A stretch of DNA of 37,977 nt from Rhodospirillaceae bacterium (GTDB taxonomy: Bacteria; Pseudomonadota; Alphaproteobacteria; Rhodospirillales; Rhodospirillaceae). The first letter of the stretch is position 1; each line of letters starts with the position of its first letter. Positions 1-6,182 of this stretch are shown one piece after another. Position numbers and translations under genes: made by a program. The notes below the pieces were generated by a model that searched no databases, was not told where the DNA came from, and saw nothing but the letters and a program-made list of their open reading frames with translations. The DNA lies in assembly GCA_004297485.1 (NCBI GenBank), contig SCTM01000004.1:1-37977 (forward strand). Direction: 5' to 3'.

Positions 1-2
1 TG

Positions 3-1265
3 CTCGAATGTCTGCGCGGGCTCTTGGCCGACGATCCGGAGCAGCGCTGGAAAGCGGAGAATATCGATCTTTGGCTCGCTGGAAAGCGACTGACGCCGAT
101 CCAGGCCAAGGCGGAAGGACAGGCACGCCGCGCGATCCGCATCGGCGATCAGGAATTCAACTCCATCCGGCCGCTGAGCTACGCGCTTTATACAAACTGG
201 GAGAAAGCCTCAAGCATCATCACCGACGGTACGCTCGAGATTTGGTTGCGGCGCCAGTTCGAGCAGAACGGGATGGCTGATTTGGTGGCCACGGCAATCA
301 AGAATACCAATGCCATGCCGGGCCAGAAAGGCGAGGCGCAGGACATTCTCATTGCCCGCGTTCTCATGATTCTCGATCCCCGTGCGCCCATAAGGTTGCG
401 CGGTTTGAGCGTCAATCTCGACGGTTACGGTTCGGCGCTTGCGGTCGCGCTTTTGCGCAAGGAACAGGTCGGCCCGTTCGCGGACTTCATCAATAGGGAG
501 TTGTGGCGCCACTACATCGTCGCGCAGCCAAAAGCCGGCGCCGATCATCAGCAGTTCGAGGCGGTGTTCAAGGATCTGAAGAATTTTCTCAAGGACCCTG
601 CCATGGGTGCCGGCATCGAGCGGTGCGCCTACGAGCTTAACGAATGGCTGTATTGCATGAGTCCGCTTGTCGCAAGTCAGTACGTCATGGAGGTCAAGGG
701 CCTCCTGCCGGCGCTTGATGTGGCGGCCAAGTCGACCAATACGAAGATGTGGCCGATCGATCGCCACGTCGCAGCGTTCCTGCGCGCGCGCTATGCCAAG
801 GGCACGAGCGTGCAGATCGATTCCATGAATGACCAGAGGCCCGAACGCGCCACCATCGGAATGCTCAGCGTTCTCGCGATCGTGCAATGGCGTCTTGGTC
901 CCGAGGCTCTGTACGGTCTCACAAGCTGGGTCGGTGCCCTCATGGGGCCTGTGATCAACAGCTATCAAAACCGCGACAAGCGCCGTGAGTTGGAGAAGGA
1001 GATTCCAAAATTCGTGCGCAAGGGCAATCTAGCCGAGTTCTATAACTATCTGGACAATCCGGAAGAGCGCCAAAAGGATGCCGAAGGGTTTGCGTGGGCA
1101 AAAACAGAATTCGCCGCTGCCGACAAGGAGATTTACGACCTGGAACATGGTCAGAGCGACCGCCAGGAAGGTGCCACGCGGCTCGGCCGTCAGTCCGGCG
1201 CCGTGTTCGCCGTCATCGTCATGGCCCTGACCTACCTCGGCTGTGTCCTGGGAAAAATACTTTGA
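3..1265 (+). CDS. C-terminal part of a probable eukaryotic-type Ser/Thr protein kinase (5' truncated by window)
   Basis: The reading frame is open to the window edge, so the true start is probably upstream; a TTG at 24 is the first internal candidate. The first visible residues, LRGLLADDPEQRW, resemble the end of a protein-kinase C-lobe (subdomain XI, where a conserved Arg follows an L-x-D-P stretch). About 380 residues of mostly helical, unrecognised sequence follow, ending in one hydrophobic segment (AVFAVIVMALTYLGCVLGK) that could anchor the protein in the inner membrane. No catalytic kinase motifs (HRD, DFG) are inside the window, so kinase identity rests on the tail alone. A small membrane protein starts 7 bp after the stop, suggesting one operon. 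The kinase call is inference; that this is a real gene is fairly sure. Confidence 0.6.
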   Translation, partial: LECLRGLLADDPEQRWKAENIDLWLAGKRLTPIQAKAEGQARRAIRIGDQEFNSIRPLSYALYTNWEKASSIITDGTLEIWLRRQFEQNGMADLVATAIKNTNAMPGQKGEAQDILIARVLMILDPRAPIRLRGLSVNLDGYGSALAVALLRKEQVGPFADFINRELWRHYIVAQPKAGADHQQFEAVFKDLKNFLKDPAMGAGIERCAYELNEWLYCMSPLVASQYVMEVKGLLPALDVAAKSTNTKMWPIDRHVAAFLRARYAKGTSVQIDSMNDQRPERATIGMLSVLAIVQWRLGPEALYGLTSWVGALMGPVINSYQNRDKRRELEKEIPKFVRKGNLAEFYNYLDNPEERQKDAEGFAWAKTEFAAADKEIYDLEHGQSDRQEGATRLGRQSGAVFAVIVMALTYLGCVLGKIL

Positions 1266-1272
1266 GACTCCC

Positions 1273-1767
1273 ATGAAGAAAAAATCGAACGTCGCCCTTT
1301 ATTTGCTTCTTACCGTCGCCATCGGCGCAATGATCGTGCCGACGGTCATCGTGCTCGCCGTGGCGCTCGTACCGACGGCCGTCGCGTTTATCATGGAGCG
1401 CAAGAACGGGTACTATGGTGGCGTGACGGTGGGGGCCCTTAATCTCGCCGGCGCGGCGCCGTATCTCACGGACCTGTGGTTCAAGGGGCACACGGTCGCC
1501 AATGCAGTGGGCACGATTACCAGTGTTCTCGCCTGGGCCGTATTTTATTCCGCTGCTGCCGTGGGCTGGGCAATTTATGCGATAACGCCGGGTATCGTAA
1601 ACTCCTTCATCGCCGCGACGGCGGGCCGTCAGATTACGACGCTGCGCGCCAAGGAGCGCGAACTGGTTCAGGTCTGGGGACCGGATGTGGAGGCGAGCTA
1701 TGAGCCTGCCGGTCAGGCCCATGCCGGCGGCTCCCCCGCCGGGTCAGCTCCGGCCAAGTCGAAGTAG
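1273..1767 (+). CDS. Small integral membrane protein, unknown function
   Basis: I do not recognise this 164-residue protein. It begins MKKKSNVALYLLLTVAIG, a positively charged N-terminus followed by a long hydrophobic stretch. Two or more further hydrophobic segments follow (around residues 75–115), so it is probably a multi-pass inner-membrane protein. The tail is hydrophilic and rich in Gly, Ala, Pro and Ser. The ATG at 1273 is preferred to a GTG at 1243 that would overlap the upstream gene, because the ATG gives a typical membrane-protein start. It lies 7 bp after the probable kinase gene on the same strand, so the two are likely co-transcribed and may act together; that link is inference from position only. 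Confidence 0.6.
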   Translation: MKKKSNVALYLLLTVAIGAMIVPTVIVLAVALVPTAVAFIMERKNGYYGGVTVGALNLAGAAPYLTDLWFKGHTVANAVGTITSVLAWAVFYSAAAVGWAIYAITPGIVNSFIAATAGRQITTLRAKERELVQVWGPDVEASYEPAGQAHAGGSPAGSAPAKSK

Positions 1768-1770
1768 CGC

Positions 1771-2748
1771 TTAGAGCCGGCCACGGAGCTGTTGCACCAG
1801 TGCGGTAAAGTCATCCGGCGGATCGCGCTCAAAACGCAAGGCCTTGCCGGTCACCGGGTGCGCGAACCCAAGAACTGCGGCATGCAAAGCTTGTCGTCCG
1901 AACGCGGATAATGCTTTTGCAAGCACCGGATCGGTACGTCCTGGTGCCTTGCGTCCACTTCCATAAACCGGATCGCCGATCAGCGGATGCCCGCGCGCGG
2001 CCATGTGGACACGAATCTGATGGGTGCGTCCGGTCTTCAGGCGGCATTGTACATGGGCGGCGAGGGCGCCGAAGGTCGCAATCGTCACGTAACCGGTCTC
2101 CGCGGCGCGGCCGCCGCGTTTGACCACCGCCATCTTCTTGCGGTTGTGCGGACTGCGGCCGATATCGCCGACAATCGTCCCGGAGGGCGGTTTCGGCACG
2201 CCCCACACAAGCGCATCATAGCGGCGCTCTATGGTATGTGCGGCAAACTGGCGCGCCAAGTGCGTATGGGCGGTTTCCGTTTTTGCCGCCACCAGCAACC
2301 CGCTGGTGTCCTTGTCCAGGCGGTGAACAATTCCAGGCCGCGCGACGCCGCCGATTCCACGCAGGCTTTCTCCGCAATGGGCCAGCAGCGCGTTGACGAG
2401 GGTACGGTCGGGATTCCCCGCGGCTGGATGGACGACGAGTCCGGCGCGCTTGTTGACGACGATCAGAGATTCGTCTTCGTAGACGATATCGAGAACGATC
2501 GATTGGGGGAGCGGTGTCGCGGCAACCGGCGGCGGTATCCGCACGGTGAAGCGATCACCGGGCTTAACCTTGCGCGCCGCATCACGGATGGGTTTGCCGT
2601 CGCAGGTCACCGCGCTACCTTCAATTAACGCTTGAATACGTGCGCGCGATAGCGGCGGCATGGCGTCGGTAAGCCATTTATCCAGGCGCGTGCCTGCTCC
2701 TTCCGGCGGGACAGTCAAATGATGTGGCGTGTCTGTCGTTCGTGTCAT
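1771..2748 (-). CDS. rluD: Ribosomal large subunit pseudouridine synthase, RluD type
   Basis: This 325-residue protein belongs to the RluA/RluD family, which isomerises specific uridines of 23S rRNA to pseudouridine; RluD itself acts on helix 69. An S4-like RNA-binding domain spans roughly residues 18–70 (GTRLDKWLTDAMPPLSRARI). The catalytic domain carries the family signature HRLDKDTSGLLV at 142–153, with the catalytic Asp at 145. The VHPAAGN stretch and RTHQIRVHMAARGHPLIGD are further family motifs. The ATG at 2748 is chosen because the protein then begins just before the S4 domain; a longer frame to 2829 would run through the start of the divergent gene. Its stop lies 3 bp from the end of the convergent membrane-protein gene. 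Exact target positions in 23S rRNA cannot be read from sequence. Confidence 0.93.
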   Translation of the reverse strand: MTRTTDTPHHLTVPPEGAGTRLDKWLTDAMPPLSRARIQALIEGSAVTCDGKPIRDAARKVKPGDRFTVRIPPPVAATPLPQSIVLDIVYEDESLIVVNKRAGLVVHPAAGNPDRTLVNALLAHCGESLRGIGGVARPGIVHRLDKDTSGLLVAAKTETAHTHLARQFAAHTIERRYDALVWGVPKPPSGTIVGDIGRSPHNRKKMAVVKRGGRAAETGYVTIATFGALAAHVQCRLKTGRTHQIRVHMAARGHPLIGDPVYGSGRKAPGRTDPVLAKALSAFGRQALHAAVLGFAHPVTGKALRFERDPPDDFTALVQQLRGRL

Positions 2749-2818
2749 GACGCTTGCTGAACTCTTACCGCCGGGCGACCATGCGACATCTTTCGCCGCC
2801 CGAATACCGCAGATTACG

Positions 2819-3259
2819 ATGAATACCACGTCTCCGTCGCAACTTGTTCTTTCAAGGGCTCAGGATGCCAGCCTCCGGGCGGCGGCCGAGAATGCCTATC
2901 CGGCCGAGTGTTGCGGTCTGCTGGCAGGAACGGGCGAGGCATCTCTGACACTGACCCAAGTTGTGAACGCCGCCAATATCGCCACCGATCCCCAGCGTCA
3001 ATTCACGATCGACCCACAAGTGCACTTTGATCTGTTGCGGCGCCTACGGGGAACCGGCGAGCGGGTTATTGGGCACTATCATTCCCATCCCAACGGCATT
3101 ACCGGCCTCTCCCGGCAGGACGTGGCAATGGCGGATGATCCGAATGCGGTTTGGGTGATCATTGCCCTTGACGCCGCCCAACACGCGCGAACGCCACTGG
3201 CGTTCGTGTGCCCGGCAGGTCAAGAGCCCATGAGAATCGAGATCGTGATTCGTCCGTAA
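2819..3259 (+). CDS. JAMM/MPN metalloprotease-like protein (Mov34/MPN/PAD-1 family)
   Basis: This 146-residue protein has a complete JAMM zinc-protease motif: Glu30 (YPAECCGLLAG), then His88 and His90 in GHYHSHPNG, Ser98 and Asp101 (GLSRQD). JAMM proteins hydrolyse isopeptide or peptide bonds C-terminal to ubiquitin-like folds. Bacterial stand-alone versions are often linked to sulfur-carrier proteins of the ThiS/MoaD type, but no such gene is nearby, so the substrate is unknown. The ATG at 2819 is preferred over an upstream GTG at 2729 because the latter would overlap rluD, and family members begin a few residues before the first strand. It is transcribed divergently from rluD across about 70 bp. 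Confidence 0.88.
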   Translation: MNTTSPSQLVLSRAQDASLRAAAENAYPAECCGLLAGTGEASLTLTQVVNAANIATDPQRQFTIDPQVHFDLLRRLRGTGERVIGHYHSHPNGITGLSRQDVAMADDPNAVWVIIALDAAQHARTPLAFVCPAGQEPMRIEIVIRP

Positions 3260-3297
3260 GCGCGCCGCTTTCGTAAGCAAACCCGCCCATCGCACGA

Positions 3298-4068
3298 TCA
3301 ATCCTTACCTGCGGACATCATGGCCAAGCTTTCCACCATGAGACCGTATCCCAAATCGTCAAGCAGGCGACGTTTGAGATGCTGCGTCAGGGCGACGCGC
3401 GTGTAGCGTCGCACCAGTTCCGGTTTTTGCATGATGTCCCGGGCCAAATCCCAAGCCCGCTTCATAAGCTTGTCGCCGGGAAGGACCTCGCCGACGACAC
3501 CGAGGCGCAGGGCTTCCTGGGCATCCAGCTCCTGGCCGGTGATCAGAAAATAACGTCCGCGATTGGGGCCGAGCAACATAGGCCAGATCACATGCACGCC
3601 GTCACCGGGTACGGCACCACCCTGAAAATGTACTTTGTCGGCGATGCGCGCATGATCGGCCATGATGACGATATCCGCCATCACCGGCAATTCGGAATGA
3701 ATATACGCATTGCCGTTGATGGCGGCGATTACCGGCACTTCGACGTCGAGCAAATTATGAAGGAGATCCTTGCCCTCTTTGTAAAGGCGATCCGCGAATT
3801 GCGGTGTCAGCGCTATGGAACCGGTAGGGTCGCCGTAGTCTAGAGAATCCAGAAAAGTGTCGCCGGTGCCGGTGAAGATGACCACCTTGTTGTCGCGGTC
3901 GTGAGCAACTTCGTAAAACGCGTCGCCGAGTTCCTTATGGATTCCGGTTTCGCCGAAATCCCACAGGGCGGTCCCGCCATCGCGGTGAATCGCCATTTCG
4001 AGGATGCCGTCTTCGCGCCGGAAACGGATAAATTTGAATCGGTTTTGATAGTCAGCAAGCCGCGTCAT
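3298..4068 (-). CDS. Crotonase-superfamily hydrolase resembling 6-oxocamphor hydrolase
   Basis: This 256-residue protein has an enoyl-CoA hydratase/isomerase (crotonase) fold, but it resembles 6-oxocamphor hydrolase (OCH) of Rhodococcus rather than a CoA-using hydratase. OCH cleaves a carbon–carbon bond in a cyclic beta-diketone (retro-Claisen reaction). From memory of that enzyme, its active site uses His122, His145, Asp154 and Glu244. Here His124, His147, Asp156 and Glu246 stand at the same places with a constant offset of two, inside matching contexts: IHSELPVMADIV, KVHFQGGAVPGDG and VESLAMMSAG. GRYFLITGQELDA is also OCH-like. The ATG at 4068 gives the family length. No cytochrome P450 or other camphor gene is in view, so the natural substrate is open; a beta-diketone is an inference. 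Confidence 0.8.
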   Translation of the reverse strand: MTRLADYQNRFKFIRFRREDGILEMAIHRDGGTALWDFGETGIHKELGDAFYEVAHDRDNKVVIFTGTGDTFLDSLDYGDPTGSIALTPQFADRLYKEGKDLLHNLLDVEVPVIAAINGNAYIHSELPVMADIVIMADHARIADKVHFQGGAVPGDGVHVIWPMLLGPNRGRYFLITGQELDAQEALRLGVVGEVLPGDKLMKRAWDLARDIMQKPELVRRYTRVALTQHLKRRLLDDLGYGLMVESLAMMSAGKD

Positions 4069-4195
4069 ACGGATTCCTTTTTGCGCCTGCCATCTCGTTT
4101 CGCTTTCGCGGAAAAGATGTTCAGCATCTGCATTGAACCACGCTCTAGGGTAATCCAATTGAGCGCGATCGCAATTCGAGATGCGTTGCCGTGTA

Positions 4196-4885
4196 TCAGA
4201 TGAATCGGCGCGCAATGCTGCGGCGGCGCGTGGGGGCGGGCGGCTTACTTTCGGGAATGGACATGAATGATACCTGCGGCTCAGCAGGGGGCGATTCCGG
4301 CGGCGGGTCCGTGAGTGTGAATTTAGCGGAAAACGCGGGCCACCACTTTGGGATATCGAGGGCCAGCGGCTGGCCGAGCTGATGGCGAAAATGCAGGTCC
4401 GACATCAGATGGCGGGTCGCCGCCGCCGCCGGGATGCCCATCCGGTGCAGAATGATTGCGACGACCTGATCATGTGGCTGTTGCTGGCTGTCGGTCGCCG
4501 TCACGTCGATCCGGCTGACGATCGTGAATATCATGTCCGACACCAGCCTGTCGGAACGCCCGCTGACCGAATCGACACGCTCGGCAATCGCGCTGAGGAG
4601 TTCGTTCGCCTGGTTTGGCTCAAACAGGCTGCGGATTCGGGTGGCTTCCAGGCCGGTTGCACCTGCGAAGTAGAAATCATCCAAAGGATGCATGTCGAAG
4701 ACGGCCCGGTGGGTATCATAGTCAAGGGGACAGTCCTCGATCCCTTCCTTCAATATCCCCATCCAGGCAGGAAAACTGCGAAACGAGGCCCGACGAATCG
4801 CGGCGAGGAAGCCCTCCACCGCCTGCGCCGTGGTACAGGCGGGTGTCAGTGAAAATTGGCCGGAGACATTCATTTCGGCTACCAT
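4196..4885 (-). CDS. Hypothetical protein, unrecognised family
   Basis: I do not recognise this protein of about 229 residues. It is soluble-looking and mostly helical, with no signal peptide or membrane segment. Notable stretches are PLDDFYFAGATGLEATRIRS and, near the C-terminus, a likely conserved run ending in ATRHLMSDLHFRHQLGQP followed by IPKWWPAF. The tail after residue 190 is rich in Pro and Ser. The start is uncertain: ATG at 4885, ATG at 4873 and TTG at 4915 are all in frame and none has a strong ribosome site. It is divergent from the gene at 4970 and lies 127 bp upstream of the crotonase gene on the same strand. The opposite-strand frames here have the composition of shadows, so this strand is preferred. 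Confidence 0.55.
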   Translation of the reverse strand: MVAEMNVSGQFSLTPACTTAQAVEGFLAAIRRASFRSFPAWMGILKEGIEDCPLDYDTHRAVFDMHPLDDFYFAGATGLEATRIRSLFEPNQANELLSAIAERVDSVSGRSDRLVSDMIFTIVSRIDVTATDSQQQPHDQVVAIILHRMGIPAAAATRHLMSDLHFRHQLGQPLALDIPKWWPAFSAKFTLTDPPPESPPAEPQVSFMSIPESKPPAPTRRRSIARRFI

Positions 4886-4969
4886 ATGTTGTGTGGCCGC
4901 CCACGAGATGATCAACGCCGGCCGTTGAATAAGGTTGCCCGGACAAACCGAACATGAAGGGAATTTAGG

Positions 4970-5641
4970 GTGGGGGAACGACAGCGGCGGCATCCCGATG
5001 CGATCCTGGTCAGGGTTAAGGGTGAAAGCGGATTTGGTTTCACCTACTTGTCGGAAGGTGATTTCAATCTCGCAGCCGATCATTTTCTGCTGCCGGCGGT
5101 TCATTATTCCGGCACCGATGCCCATGATCCGGAACAGCGGCGAACGTTGGCGTACGATTTTCTCTGGCGCTATTTCGCGAAACCCCATGCGCGGGAATTC
5201 TTCCGCGAGAATATCCGCTGGATTGTGGCGGCGGCGGCACGGGAGAAGTTTCGCGGCGAGATCGAGAGCGGAAATGTTCCGCGGGTATTGACCATCGAGC
5301 GCCGTCATGGCGACGACGGGATCGTTATACGCGATGCACCCGAGTACCTTGATCACCCCGGGTATCCGCTGGCCGTCGTGGTCGGCAAACCGGCGTACGG
5401 CGGTGGGCCTGCCCACTTTTTTGATAACGCTGCTACTTATGCGAAAGCCGGGGCGATGGCGCCGAGCCAGGAGGTCTGGCTTCCACAAATCGTGTATCGG
5501 CTTTACGCCGAAACGCCGTCGGTGGTGATGGGGATGCCGAAGCCGGGGAAGGACGGAGCTCTAGCTGTGGAGTGCGTCGCACTATCGTTTGGCAGTCGCG
5601 CGCGGCTGCGTGAACGCAAGCTCACCGGCGCCAAAAGCTGA
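4970..5641 (+). CDS. Hypothetical protein, unrecognised family
   Basis: This 223-residue soluble protein is not one I recognise. The likely start is a GTG at 4970, with GAAGGGA about 8 bp upstream serving as ribosome site. Visible features are an acidic and aromatic N-terminal half (FGFTYLSEGDFNLAADHF, then YDFLWRYFAKPHAREFF), which looks helical, and a C-terminal half with strand-like segments (VPRVLTIERRHGDDGIVI and YPLAVVVGKPAYGGG). No enzyme motif, signal peptide or membrane segment is obvious. It diverges from the unknown gene ending at 4196 and converges with the unknown gene at 5647–6096, from which it is separated by only 5 bp. Its reality is supported by the length, the ribosome site and the absence of a better frame. 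Confidence 0.55.
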   Translation: MGERQRRHPDAILVRVKGESGFGFTYLSEGDFNLAADHFLLPAVHYSGTDAHDPEQRRTLAYDFLWRYFAKPHAREFFRENIRWIVAAAAREKFRGEIESGNVPRVLTIERRHGDDGIVIRDAPEYLDHPGYPLAVVVGKPAYGGGPAHFFDNAATYAKAGAMAPSQEVWLPQIVYRLYAETPSVVMGMPKPGKDGALAVECVALSFGSRARLRERKLTGAKS

Positions 5642-5646
5642 TCAGC

Positions 5647-6096
5647 TCACGCGAGATGGGCGACTGCGCTTATGTCCGGTGCAGCGACGCCTTTTGTGAG
5701 GATCAATTTTATAAGGCGGACATCGAAATCTTCATCGTTGCCGGAAACGAGGGCGGCTTCAAAACGGGTGTGACGCTCGATGCGCACGGCGCTGCCCCAA
5801 ATCGCCTCTGTTTCCGCCGGTCCCAGCACGCAATAGGAAATGAGGACGGCAGCATCGCCAAGGCGCCGGTCGATGACGGCCGGATCGGGGGCGGGCAGGG
5901 CAGATTCCTCGTCCTCAGCCCATTTGTAGACGAGGTATCGCATCCCGTCGTCGATATAGGCGGGATTGACCTCAAGCGCGGTCAGGGCTTGATCGAAGCC
6001 CTTGAGTGCGGTGCGGCGTTTGCTGCCGAGCCCCAGAAAATCGAAGCCGAGTACCATGTTCCAGTTCCGCGTTGTCGCAAGCTTGGATTCATCCAA
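5647..6096 (-). CDS. Hypothetical protein, unrecognised family
   Basis: This is a 149-residue protein if it starts at the TTG at 6096, or 136 residues from the ATG at 6057 (MVLGFDFLGLGSKRRTALKG). Neither start has a convincing ribosome site, so the choice is open. It looks soluble, acidic and alpha/beta, with segments such as VNPAYIDDGMRYLVYKWAED and AAVLISYCVLGPAETEAIWG. I do not recognise the family and see no catalytic motif. It is convergent with the gene at 4970–5641 and divergent from the hybrid kinase gene that starts at 6183, so the promoter regions of both lie in the 86 bp gap. Confidence 0.5.
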   Translation of the reverse strand: MDESKLATTRNWNMVLGFDFLGLGSKRRTALKGFDQALTALEVNPAYIDDGMRYLVYKWAEDEESALPAPDPAVIDRRLGDAAVLISYCVLGPAETEAIWGSAVRIERHTRFEAALVSGNDEDFDVRLIKLILTKGVAAPDISAVAHLA

Positions 6097-6182
6097 GAGG
6101 ATTGGGGTTATCCCACATTTTGGTTACATTAGACGTTCCAACGTTTCCTGTGGCTTCATTCCGGACAAGGCACCAGCCCCCC

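Noticed and set aside
4382-4852. Plus-strand frame opposite the unknown gene at 4196–4885
   Set aside because: Its Arg-rich start and irregular composition look like a shadow; the minus-strand protein has a more natural composition.
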